From B25-G16 sp964549945 (lineage in GTDB: Bacteria > Desulfobacterota > DSM-4660 > Desulfatiglandales > B25-G16), in the NCBI GenBank assembly GCA_964549945.1, contig CAZJXD010000002.1, forward strand, positions 1 to 64,000: 64,000 bases of DNA, written 5' to 3'. Numbering within the stretch: the first letter of the stretch is position 1; every line of letters begins with the position of its first letter. Positions 1 to 8,330 of the stretch are shown here, piece after piece. The notes under the pieces were generated by a model. It was given only the letters and a program-made list of their open reading frames with translations. It did not search any database and was not told where the DNA came from. Made by a program: the position numbers and the translations under genes.

Positions 1-1
1 C

Positions 2-133
2 GTACAGAAGAGCTCTGCCGTCCTATCGGGGTGGTACTTGCAGTTCATGGGCGGTATCCTTGGGAAATATTATATCTATACGCCAAATAATCATAAAAAT
101 ATAGAAGAAACTTTAACAATAGTCAAACAATAA
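2..133 (+). CDS. Possible 3' end of a gene cut by the window edge
   Basis: A 43-codon frame is open from the left edge to a TAA stop at 131-133 and ends in TLTIVKQ. No family is recognisable in so short a tail. It would converge with the ATPase gene on the opposite strand, leaving about 24 bases between the two stops. It may be a real gene end or a chance frame; nothing in the window decides this. Confidence 0.25.
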   Translation, partial: VQKSSAVLSGWYLQFMGGILGKYYIYTPNNHKNIEETLTIVKQ

Positions 134-157
134 ATACAGACAGGATCGTGGGCGAGG

Positions 158-2098
158 CTATGATTTCTCGGGCTGGAGATTGTTTCTGCAATATGGACAC
201 ACAACCCAATCGGGCTGCACTATCTTGTTACATGAGCTACAGGTAGGAACCATGGGCTTATTACAGTAAGGGCAGTCTCTGAAATCAAGGCTTACATTCT
301 TTCCGCAGTGAGGGCAAATGGTGGTCAATTCCTCCTTCTCGTGGACCGCCTTCAAGACCTCCTCTATGGTAGTGACTCCCATCTCTATCTTTTTAATGCC
401 ACTGACCCCCAGTGTGGTCATGCCCATTGCCATTGCCGCCTCCCTCAAGGCATCGATCGTAGCAGAGGCTTGAATCAGCTCCCTTAACTTCGGGCCCATC
501 ACCATGATCTCATCAATGATCGTTCTCCCCTTGAACCCGGTATTATTGCACGTTGAGCACCCTGCCCCCCTATAGAACTTAAAGGGGAGTTCATCCTTAT
601 CCAGATTGAGCCTTGCCAGAGAATCCCGAGAGGGCACGTACTCCTCCTTGCAGTCAAGACATATCGTTCGGACCAACCTCTGGGCTACCACTCCAATCAC
701 GGAGTTCGCGATCATATACGGGGGAATCCCTATATCAACGAGACGGTTCACGGCAGAGGCGGCATCATTCGTGTGAAGGGTAGAAAGAACCAAGTGCCCA
801 GTCATGGAGGACTGGACAGCGATCTCGGCCGTCTCCTCATCCCTGATCTCCCCTAACATAATCACATTGGGGTCCTGCCTGAGGATTGAGCGAAGCACAA
901 AGGGAAAGGTGAGCCCGACCTTCTCGTTTATCTGTACTTGATTGATGCCGGCCAACTCAAATTCTACCGGATCCTCAACGGTGATGATATTGACCTCATC
1001 GGATTTTACCTCCTGCAAGCATGCGTAAAGGGTTGAGGTCTTACCGCTGCCCGTGGGGCCTGTAATCAAAACCATGCCCTGAGGGCGGTGGACAAAGTTC
1101 AACAGCATTTTCATATTTTTCTGGCTGAATCCGAGCTGCTCCAATGAGAGGGAGGCTACTTCCTTGTTCAAGATACGGATAACCGCCTTCTCTCCGTAAT
1201 AGGTTGGAAGCGTGGATACCCTGAGATCTACGGACATGTTTTTCGCCTTTACCTTGATCCTCCCATCCTGGGGAAGCCTCCTCTCTGCAATGTTGAGGCC
1301 TGACAACACCTTTATACGCGAGATAATAATAGGTTGCGTCCACTTCGGAAGCTTGATCGAATCCTGGAGAACGCCGTCGATGCGATTTCTCACCCTTACC
1401 TGATTTTCCTGGGCCTCAATATGAATATCGCTCGCACCTTGCTTGATTGCATTCCTGATGATGAGGTCCACCATTTTAATGAAGGGCGAGTCCTTTAAGG
1501 CCTCGATGCTTCCTTCCTCCTCCTCCTCGATCCTCTGTTCTTCGCTTTCCTCTGACATGAATTCCATTCCCACGTCTTCCACAAACTCGTCGGCAACCTG
1601 AGTGATAGTCCTCTCGGGGTGGAAATGTTTCTGAAGCTTATCAAGTATCTGGCTTCTGGTAGAAATAGCCGGCTGGATGTTGTAACCGGTGATAAATTGG
1701 AGATCCTTCATGATATTCAGGTTAAGAGGGTCAGCCATCGCGACATCGAGGATGTTGTTCTTGATTCCCACTGGAATACACATGAATTTCATGCACACTT
1801 CCTCGGGGATCGTATCGAGGATCTCATCCTTTAAGGCCTGCTCCTCGGACAGATCGATAAAGGGAATCTTGAGCTGCATGGCCAGGGCAAAGGCCATTTC
1901 CTCTTCAGAGATGATCTTCATATCAATGAGCACCTCTCCCAGCCTTTTCCCCGTGCTCTTCTGGGTCCCCAAGGCCTCCTTTAGTTTATCAGTGGTGAGC
2001 AGCCCTGATTCTATCAATAATTCCCCAAGCTTACGCCGGGAGACGAAGTTATCCTTCTCGGATTGACCCTTGATTTGTTCCACATTCGTATCAGCCAT
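158..2098 (-). CDS. GspE/PilB-type secretion or pilus assembly ATPase with MshEN domain and double zinc ribbon
   Basis: Hexameric cytoplasmic ATPase that powers type IV pilus or type II secretion pseudopilus assembly. I chose the ATG at 2098 (MADTNVEQ, 646 residues); a TTG start 78 bases upstream is possible but adds an unconserved leader. Residues about 20-85 carry an MshEN repeat (KLGELLIESGLLTTDKLKEA, then RLGEVLID), the pattern that binds cyclic-di-GMP in MshE-like ATPases. The ATPase core has Walker A GPTGSGKT near residue 347, the Walker B region VIMLGEIRD near 414, and the family CxxC pairs CLDC and CSTC. After the usual end of the family there is an unusual C-terminal double zinc ribbon of four CxxC knuckles (CPHC, CPYC, CSSC, CPYC). 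No other pilus or secretion genes are in view, so the machine it serves is unknown. It is divergent from the kinase operon. Confidence 0.9.
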   Translation of the reverse strand: MADTNVEQIKGQSEKDNFVSRRKLGELLIESGLLTTDKLKEALGTQKSTGKRLGEVLIDMKIISEEEMAFALAMQLKIPFIDLSEEQALKDEILDTIPEEVCMKFMCIPVGIKNNILDVAMADPLNLNIMKDLQFITGYNIQPAISTRSQILDKLQKHFHPERTITQVADEFVEDVGMEFMSEESEEQRIEEEEEGSIEALKDSPFIKMVDLIIRNAIKQGASDIHIEAQENQVRVRNRIDGVLQDSIKLPKWTQPIIISRIKVLSGLNIAERRLPQDGRIKVKAKNMSVDLRVSTLPTYYGEKAVIRILNKEVASLSLEQLGFSQKNMKMLLNFVHRPQGMVLITGPTGSGKTSTLYACLQEVKSDEVNIITVEDPVEFELAGINQVQINEKVGLTFPFVLRSILRQDPNVIMLGEIRDEETAEIAVQSSMTGHLVLSTLHTNDAASAVNRLVDIGIPPYMIANSVIGVVAQRLVRTICLDCKEEYVPSRDSLARLNLDKDELPFKFYRGAGCSTCNNTGFKGRTIIDEIMVMGPKLRELIQASATIDALREAAMAMGMTTLGVSGIKKIEMGVTTIEEVLKAVHEKEELTTICPHCGKNVSLDFRDCPYCNKPMVPTCSSCNKIVQPDWVVCPYCRNNLQPEKS

Positions 2099-2280
2099 TC
2101 GCAAAAACCCTATCCAACTTGTAAATACTAAATCGATCTTAACTTTTTTTATATCACCATTTAAATAGTATTTCAACTTAATAAACGCTCACCACTTAAT
2201 CCTTGACATCACGGCCATATTATCCTTAGCTAGTAAAAACGATTGCCCCTGAGAGAGCCTTGTTTTACAGTAATATGGGA

Positions 2281-2360
2281 TACGCCAAAGGCGTTTTTGC
2301 CGGATGTGATCATCGCCGACCGCGGTATATCTCCAATGGGCCATCAAAGCCCATTTGTTT
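2281..2360 (+). terminator. Two hairpins with trailing T-runs in the divergent intergenic region
   Basis: A short stem ACGCC/GGCGT is followed by five T. Further on, a perfect 7-bp stem AATGGGC/GCCCATT (2335-2341 and 2349-2355) is followed by TGTTTTCTTT. Both look like weak rho-independent terminators on the plus strand, just upstream of the kinase promoter. No plus-strand gene is visible immediately upstream, so they may only insulate the promoter. Confidence 0.35.
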
Positions 2361-2363
2361 TCT

Positions 2364-2392
2364 TTGACATAAAGGCATTAATTTGATATAAG
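2364..2392 (+). promoter_or_regulatory. Sigma-70-type promoter of the kinase-phosphatase-FHA operon
   Basis: TTGACA at 2364-2369 and TATAAG at 2387-2392 are separated by 17 bases. Transcription would begin near 2399, giving a leader of about 107 bases before the kinase ATG at 2506. No clear Shine-Dalgarno sequence precedes that ATG. Confidence 0.6.
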
Positions 2393-2505
2393 TTCCCGAA
2401 ACATTTTTCGCCCCTTATACACGAAATTTTATATCTTTTCAGCATGTTAGCAAAAATTTGAACCTATATCAATTTGTACGCATAAAATTATCATATCCCA
2501 AATAA

Positions 2506-5031
2506 ATGAAGATAGGCAACAAAAAGACTGAGATATACATTGGCGCGCTTATTGCCTCAATCTTTCTCTATTTCTCCTTCTTCCCCTTCTCCTTTATTGA
2601 ATCGCTCGAAAAGGTGATCTACGAGATTGAGATGAGGCTCGACACACCCCCCAACCCCGAGGAAAGCAGGGTTTCCATTGTCAATATCGATGATAAGAGC
2701 ATACGCAAGATTGGTCAATGGCCCTGGCCCAGAAATATCATAGCCGAGATGATCACGATCCTGAAAAACAATGGAGCCAAGCTGATCGGCATCGATATTG
2801 TGTTCAGCGAGAAAGAACAAAATCAGGCCATTAATGAAGTGAAGGATCTCTACGATGAGATTGCGAAGAGAGATCAGGGATACGCTGCGGGGAAAACGAA
2901 CGAATGGATACTCGCCAGGTTGAAGGAAATCGAAAACCGCCTGGATAACGACAGGGCGCTCTCCGAAACGGTGAAGAAATCCGGAAATGTCATTCTGCCA
3001 GTACTCGGAACGTTCGGCAACTATGATACCGACTTAGTGCTTCCACCTGAGTCGTTTCTCAACGGCAAGACAATAAAAAAGGACGAAATAGCAAATATAG
3101 AGAGCATACCCGTTCGCGAAATAACCGCACCGTTTCCAGAGCTCTCGAAGAGCAGCCGTGCTCTAGGGCACATAAATCTCTCCCCCAATGAATTAATGGC
3201 AGGCAAGGCCCATATCCCCTTTATCAACTTCAGAGGTCATATCATGTCTTCCCTGCCCCTCTCGCTTGCCCTGAACTATCTCGATAAGCGGCCTGGAGGG
3301 GCAATAGAAAAGGGCCAGGGGCTCAAGTTAAATGAGAAGCCCATACCTACCAGCAATGGGGAAATGCTGATTAAATTCAGGGGAGGCAGGCGATCGTTCC
3401 CCTACTATTCATTCGTAGACCTCCTTAACGTCAAAAAAGTCCCCGCGGTCTTTGAGGGCAAGATTGTCCTCATCGGCTATACCGCAGAGGGCGGGGTTTC
3501 CGTTGATACCCCGGTAGACCCCCACATGCCGAGGGTAGAGTTTATGGCCAACGTGATCGAGGATTTCCTGCACAGCCGTTTCCTTACACGACCTGCTTTC
3601 ATGGTATACCTAGAGGCCTTTATCTTGATATTACTGGGGATGGCCTCCACATTTCTCCATTCACAATTAGGCTATTTGAACCGAACCGGCATAACCGCCG
3701 GATTGATCTTTCTCGTCTTTCTAACCGCCGTCATCTTCTTCATTGTCTTTGATATATGGTTCAAGACCATCTATATTATTCTCACGCTGGCCGTGACATA
3801 CGGCGCGGTAATGGGAAAAGACCTGCTTTTTATCGGCAAGGAGGTTATCTCCAAGGATGCCATCGAAACCAATAGGATGCTCGGCATAAGCCTTCAAGGC
3901 CAAGGCCTGCTTGACCTCGCCTTTGAAAAATTCAGAAAATGTCCACTCGATGATGAAATGAGGGATATAATCTACAACTTGGGTCTCGACTACGAGCGCA
4001 AGCGAATGATCAACAAGGCTATTTCCGTCTACGAATATATCGACAAGGGAGATGAGGGATTTAAGGATCTCAATGAGCGAATACCGAAGTTAAAAAAGGT
4101 AATCAGTTCTCTGCCGTTGGGTGCCTACCAAGGAAGAAAGGAGGAGAAGATAGTCGTATCGGATGACCTTGAGGTGAAGCCCACCGTTGGAAGATACGAA
4201 ATACTCATGGAACTCGGTAAGGGGGCAATGGGCACGGTCTATAAGGGCAGAGACCCGAAGATAAACCGGCTCTTGGCCATCAAGACAATTCGTTTCTCAG
4301 ACGAATTCGAGGAAAATCAGCTACAGGAGATAAAGGAGCGCTTCTTCAGGGAAGCCGAGTTAGCGGGAAAGCTCTCCCATCCAGGTGTCGTTGCCATATA
4401 CGATGTGGGCGAGGATTACGATCTCACCTATATGGCCATGGAATTCCTAGACGGAGAGGATCTAGATAAGTATTGCAAAAAGGGCAACCTGCTTCCAATT
4501 CGAAAGATCTTGGATATTATCGCCGAAACGGCCGATGCCTTAGAATATGCACATAAAAATGGGGTAATTCACAGGGACATAAAACCCGCCAATATAATGC
4601 TTTTGAGAAATGGCAGAATAAAGGTTACTGATTTCGGTATAGCAAAATCGATGTCTTCATCAAAGACGAGGAGCGGAATAATACTCGGTACCCCGAACTA
4701 TATGTCGCCTGAGCAAATTATGGCGCGCATGATAGATGCGCGATCGGATATCTTCTCCCTTGGCGTGGTCTTCTTTCAGCTTCTCACCGGGGAACTGCCC
4801 TTTAAGGGGGAAAACCTCAACAGCCTCTTTTACCAGATTACTCAGGCCAGACATCCATCACCACGCACTATAAATCCAAGGGTTATTAAGCCCTGTGAGC
4901 AAATAGTCGATAAGGTGTTGGCCAAGAATCCTGATCATAGATTCCAAACGGCCAATGACTTGGCCAAATATATAAGGATTCTCGCTCATAAAATAGATAC
5001 CCTGAGGGCACAAAAAGCACAAGGAGCATAG
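2506..5031 (+). CDS. CHASE2-domain receptor serine/threonine protein kinase
   Basis: Membrane receptor kinase of 841 residues. A first membrane segment (about 11-31) is followed by an extracytoplasmic CHASE2 sensor (about 33-345, containing VSIVNIDDKSI and GIDIVFSE), then further hydrophobic segments around 365-437. A linker of about 120 residues leads to a Hanks-type kinase domain from residue 562: glycine loop GKGAMGTVYKG, VAIK-type lysine in LLAIKTIR, catalytic loop HRDIKPANIML, DFGIAKS and the GTPNYMSPEQ segment. All key catalytic residues are present, so it should be active. The CHASE2 ligand is unknown. The next genes encode a PP2C phosphatase 25 bases downstream and an FHA protein, a typical write-erase-read signalling set. 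Confidence 0.95.
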   Translation: MKIGNKKTEIYIGALIASIFLYFSFFPFSFIESLEKVIYEIEMRLDTPPNPEESRVSIVNIDDKSIRKIGQWPWPRNIIAEMITILKNNGAKLIGIDIVFSEKEQNQAINEVKDLYDEIAKRDQGYAAGKTNEWILARLKEIENRLDNDRALSETVKKSGNVILPVLGTFGNYDTDLVLPPESFLNGKTIKKDEIANIESIPVREITAPFPELSKSSRALGHINLSPNELMAGKAHIPFINFRGHIMSSLPLSLALNYLDKRPGGAIEKGQGLKLNEKPIPTSNGEMLIKFRGGRRSFPYYSFVDLLNVKKVPAVFEGKIVLIGYTAEGGVSVDTPVDPHMPRVEFMANVIEDFLHSRFLTRPAFMVYLEAFILILLGMASTFLHSQLGYLNRTGITAGLIFLVFLTAVIFFIVFDIWFKTIYIILTLAVTYGAVMGKDLLFIGKEVISKDAIETNRMLGISLQGQGLLDLAFEKFRKCPLDDEMRDIIYNLGLDYERKRMINKAISVYEYIDKGDEGFKDLNERIPKLKKVISSLPLGAYQGRKEEKIVVSDDLEVKPTVGRYEILMELGKGAMGTVYKGRDPKINRLLAIKTIRFSDEFEENQLQEIKERFFREAELAGKLSHPGVVAIYDVGEDYDLTYMAMEFLDGEDLDKYCKKGNLLPIRKILDIIAETADALEYAHKNGVIHRDIKPANIMLLRNGRIKVTDFGIAKSMSSSKTRSGIILGTPNYMSPEQIMARMIDARSDIFSLGVVFFQLLTGELPFKGENLNSLFYQITQARHPSPRTINPRVIKPCEQIVDKVLAKNPDHRFQTANDLAKYIRILAHKIDTLRAQKAQGA

Positions 5032-5056
5032 GATCAGTTCTCAAAGATAGGGGAAA

Positions 5057-5887
5057 ATGGTGAAATTGCGTGCTTCTGGTATTTCCGATACAGGCCGTCA
5101 AAGAGATAGCAATGAGGACTATTTTGCCATGGATAACGCTCTCGGCTTGTACATAGTGGCCGACGGCATGGGAGGTCATTCGGCAGGCGAGGTTGCGAGC
5201 AAAGTGGCCGTGCAGATTATCCAAAGAAACATAACAAATTGGATAAATAAAGAGGTCAGGGAAGATGAGCTTTTCGATTTCCCGGATGATACCCTGGGCC
5301 GAATGGGGAACTATATATTAAGCAGCATCAAATTGGCGAATAGGGTGATCTATGAGATGTCCAGGGAATATGATGAATACAAGGGGATGGGCACGACTAT
5401 CGGAGTTCTCGCAATTATGCCCTCTGCCGTGATCTCCGCTAATGTGGGCGACAGCAGGATTTATCTTTTCAGGGGCAAAGCCATGGAGCCTCTTTCCAAG
5501 GAACATAATATGGTTGCAGAACAGTTGGAGATGGGATTAATCTCTAAAGAAGAGGCGAAGAACTCTCCCTTAAGGCACGTACTTACGAGAAACCTCGGCT
5601 CCCTTGAGACAGTCAATGCGGATGTCTTTGAGATCGAGCCCAGGGCCAAGGATAGATTTTTGCTCTGCACCGATGGCCTGACCGACCTTGTGTCAGATGA
5701 GGAGATACTGGAAATGGTCAATCAAGGAGATGACCTTGAACATATCTGCCAACAACTAATAGATGAAGCGAATGAGAGGGGCGGCCACGACAATACCACT
5801 GTCTCCTTAGTGCTTATCGAGAAACTGGAGGACGAAAGACCGGGGATAGCAAGGAAATTTTCACATCTCTTTATGAGAAAAAAATGA
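5057..5887 (+). CDS. PP2C-family serine/threonine protein phosphatase
   Basis: Cytoplasmic metal-dependent phosphatase of 276 residues, expected to reverse the phosphorylation made by the upstream kinase. The PP2C metal-binding and core motifs are in order: DSNEDYF near the N-terminus, VADGMGGHSAGEVAS, GDSRIYLFR, CTDGLTDLV and DNTTVSLVL near the C-terminus. There is no membrane segment. The length matches stand-alone bacterial Stp/PrpC phosphatases. It lies 25 bases after the kinase stop and is surely in the same operon. Confidence 0.95.
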   Translation: MVKLRASGISDTGRQRDSNEDYFAMDNALGLYIVADGMGGHSAGEVASKVAVQIIQRNITNWINKEVREDELFDFPDDTLGRMGNYILSSIKLANRVIYEMSREYDEYKGMGTTIGVLAIMPSAVISANVGDSRIYLFRGKAMEPLSKEHNMVAEQLEMGLISKEEAKNSPLRHVLTRNLGSLETVNADVFEIEPRAKDRFLLCTDGLTDLVSDEEILEMVNQGDDLEHICQQLIDEANERGGHDNTTVSLVLIEKLEDERPGIARKFSHLFMRKK

Positions 5888-5944
5888 GAAAAAAATGATG
5901 AGAACATCCTTTTTTTATGGTAATTTCAAACAGGGGATTATGTT

Positions 5945-6667
5945 ATGGCAAGGGTTATATTAGTCTTCAACAAGAAGGTGATTAAAGAATATCCTTTCAC
6001 CAAGGACAGCCTCACCATCGGGCGTAATGACAACAATGATATTGTGATCGATAACCTTGCGGTATCAGGTCTCCATGCCAGAATAGATAAAAGTGGGGAT
6101 ACCTATATCCTTACTGATTTACAGAGCACGAACGGGACATTTGTCAACGATAAAAGCATTACCTCTCATAAATTGCAGCATAAGGACAAGGTTACCGTAG
6201 GCAAACACCTTCTCTTCTTTGCAATGTCCCAAGAGGAACAGGCCAAAGCCAAAGAGGCAGAGCTAGATAGGACTATGATCCTTGACACCGCACAGCATAA
6301 GGAACTTCTGGAGAAGCAGGCCAAGGAAAAGGGAATGGAAGTATCGGATCAAAAGGAGAAGATAGGTATTATCAGTTTCATCGACGGATCGGGCCAAGGC
6401 GAAATAAAACTGACGAAAAAGCTCACCAAGATTGGCAAGGCTGATACCTCAGAGGTACGACTCGGCGGTATGTTTATGCCCCCTACAGCGGCAACTATAA
6501 GCCGCAGGCCAAACGGGTATGCCATCACCGCAACGGGCGGAAGAACAAAGGTCAAAGTAAATAATGAGACAATCGCAGATAGCCGTTTTTTAAATGATTT
6601 CGATACGATCGAGATAGGGTCCTACAAGTTTCAGTTTTATTCCCAGGAGAGCGAAGAAGAAAAATAG
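5945..6667 (+). CDS. FHA-domain protein, probable phosphothreonine reader
   Basis: 240-residue cytoplasmic protein. Residues about 20-95 form a canonical FHA domain: TIGRNDNNDIVID, then SGLHARI with the conserved Ser and His, then STNGTFVND. A helical, charged linker (about 95-140) contains DRTMILDT, a Thr-rich stretch that resembles kinase target sites in other FHA proteins. A second, divergent FHA-like fold follows (about 145-235, IGKADTSEVRLGG, ISRRPNGYAI). As third gene of the kinase-phosphatase operon it probably reads the phospho-signal. The downstream partner is not visible here. Confidence 0.88.
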   Translation: MARVILVFNKKVIKEYPFTKDSLTIGRNDNNDIVIDNLAVSGLHARIDKSGDTYILTDLQSTNGTFVNDKSITSHKLQHKDKVTVGKHLLFFAMSQEEQAKAKEAELDRTMILDTAQHKELLEKQAKEKGMEVSDQKEKIGIISFIDGSGQGEIKLTKKLTKIGKADTSEVRLGGMFMPPTAATISRRPNGYAITATGGRTKVKVNNETIADSRFLNDFDTIEIGSYKFQFYSQESEEEK

Positions 6668-6692
6668 ACCTCTTTGCCGTTAAATGGTGTGC

Positions 6693-6938
6693 TCATCGTT
6701 CACGTTCTGAGAAAGACCTCAATCTCTCAGCCTCCATCTCCTTTAAGCGTGCGCCTATTTGGCGTTTTGTGAAGGTCTTCTGGCAGTGGGTGCACTGATA
6801 GAGTTCTTCTGAAACCTCATCATATATCACGTCATCTGAGAAATTTACCTTCTTGAACTGCACCGCGAAGTTGTAGATCCGAAGAAAGTTCTTATTCTTG
6901 CAGTTATCACATAACAGATAATCCTTGATATCATCCAT
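6693..6938 (-). CDS. Small zinc-ribbon protein of unknown function
   Basis: 81 residues with two CxxC knuckles, CDNC near residue 10 and CTHC near residue 49, spaced as in a zinc ribbon, followed by a charged helix. No membrane segment or signal peptide. It converges with the FHA gene and has its own good upstream promoter. I do not recognise a named family; the spacing suggests a small regulator or an adaptor protein. Confidence 0.6.
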   Translation of the reverse strand: MDDIKDYLLCDNCKNKNFLRIYNFAVQFKKVNFSDDVIYDEVSEELYQCTHCQKTFTKRQIGARLKEMEAERLRSFSERER

Positions 6939-7077
6939 TAGAACCTCCAGAAGGGGTGTCTTCCGTACAAAACGTTCCCCTGTGCCATGAAATGAACGAG
7001 GTGGCTAACACCGCCTTATGCGCTCAGCTCCTGTACATCTCCACGCGAATGGCAGTACCTTCCTCAAGAGGTTACTT

Positions 7078-7106
7078 TTCATATCTAATATAGCATCATT
7101 TGTCAA
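7078..7106 (-). promoter_or_regulatory. Promoter for the small zinc-ribbon gene
   Basis: On the minus strand TTGACA (7101-7106) and TATGAA (7078-7083) are 17 bases apart. The leader to the ATG at 6938 would be about 130 bases. Confidence 0.5.
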
Positions 7107-7197
7107 AGAAAATATGGGCAATTCCCTTGTTCGGCCAAGATTGCTCAAACCTATGCTCTAGGGACCATGGCGAGGGATTTTTGGCACAATTGCGTTC

Positions 7198-7225
7198 TTG
7201 TACAATTAAGTTCTTGAATGATAAT
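7198..7225 (+). promoter_or_regulatory. Candidate promoter for the small membrane protein gene
   Basis: TTGTAC (7198-7203) and GATAAT (7220-7225) with 16-base spacing, about 70 bases upstream of the ATG at 7295. The intergenic stretch 6939-7294 holds only this and the divergent promoter. Confidence 0.4.
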
Positions 7226-7294
7226 TTTTCTTGTGGTAAAAGAATCGAAATTTTTAGCCAAAACAACAAGAGAATAATGTAAGGAGGTAGAGAT

Positions 7295-7561
7295 ATGGCA
7301 GCACTGTTTGGTGGTTTAGCGGCTTTGATCTTGGGCATTATTGGCATCGTTATCTGGTGGGGATATTTTATAAAGGCCCTGGCAGCTGGGATACCTGCAC
7401 TGCTTATTTTAGGGGGTGCCTTAGCTACCTATCTGGGCATCGAGGAACTGAAGGATAAGAGGAGCGCGGAGAAGTTTGAGGAAAAACCCGAGACGAGCGA
7501 ATTAAAAGAAGAGGTGGCGAACCTCAAAAAAGAGGTAGAGGATCTCAAGAAAGAAGAATAG
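7295..7561 (+). CDS. Small membrane protein with C-terminal coiled coil
   Basis: 88 residues, preceded by a strong AAGGAGGT ribosome site. Two hydrophobic segments (about 2-24 and 29-50) are joined by a short turn, followed by a highly charged helix rich in Glu and Lys with heptad spacing (LKEEVANLKKEVEDLKKEE). The arrangement suggests an inner-membrane hairpin with a cytoplasmic coiled-coil tail. No family name can be given. The gene stands alone and is followed by the assembly gap. Confidence 0.65.
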   Translation: MAALFGGLAALILGIIGIVIWWGYFIKALAAGIPALLILGGALATYLGIEELKDKRSAEKFEEKPETSELKEEVANLKKEVEDLKKEE

Positions 7562-8330
7562 AACATAGCTCCCTAGAAAACCTCTCCTGAAAAGACTCCC
7601 ATTTCACAAAAAAGATCTGCTTCCTCAAATGGGGCACTCTGGGGGCTATCTGACCAGCGTAAAAATCATGTCTCANNNNNNNNNNNNNNNNNNNNNNNNN
7701 NNNNNNNNNNNNNNNNNNNNNNNNNNNNNNNNNNNNNNNNNNNNNNNNNNNNNNNNNNNNNNNNNNNNNNNNNNNTTCCTCAAATGGGGCACTCTGGGGG
7801 CTATCTGACCAGCGTAAAAATCATGTCTCAAAGGGCTTTTCATCGCCCCACTCAAGGTTGGTAGTCCCCAAGAAGCCCTCATGCTCATCATCTCACCGTC
7901 CAGGGGTGCGCATACATCGCCGAGAATTCCATTCTCTGAGCCTTTGTGCATGGCTCACCATGAGGCTTGCGAAGCAATGGTGCTGCCGTTCTAATAGCCA
8001 TCTAGCCCCCCCATTACAATTCATGGGCTTGTTCTGGACCTTTCCTTTTACCATACCCATAGGATTTGATGGCACGAAATCCTATTCTTAGCAATGGCCA
8101 TGACTCTGCATAGGTGCGGATTCCGATGCCGTGGACTCAAGCAACGGTATCGAAAGCTTCCCGCAGCAAGCTGCCGGGTATTCCGGCGAAGGCTGAATAA
8201 AAAAGAGGATCTCTGCTTAGCCCTCTAAGATTGTCTTGCAGCGATTTTGGGTGCTATGCTATAAAACATTCCTGCGCTTGGAGGAGCAACAATCCCGCGG
8301 TTTTCAGGCAGGTCACAGGAGGATTGAACG
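7562..8330. other. Intergenic stretch containing the assembly gap
   Basis: No convincing gene is seen on either side of the N run. Short frames here lack ribosome sites and family resemblance. A good AGGAGG site at its right end serves the ETF-QO gene. Confidence 0.5.
7621..7830. other. 100-N scaffold gap flanked by an exact 55-base duplication
   Basis: Bases 7621-7675 and 7776-7830 are identical over 55 positions and abut the N run (7676-7775) on both sides. This is what arises when two contigs that overlap by a 55-base assembly k-mer are scaffolded with a fixed 100-N spacer. The true sequence probably contains one copy and no missing DNA. Confidence 0.85.

Noticed and set aside
7180..7203. 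Sigma-54-like promoter TTGGCAC...TTGC before the small membrane protein
   Set aside because: Only two bases lie between TGGCAC and TTGC, where five are needed for the -24/-12 spacing.
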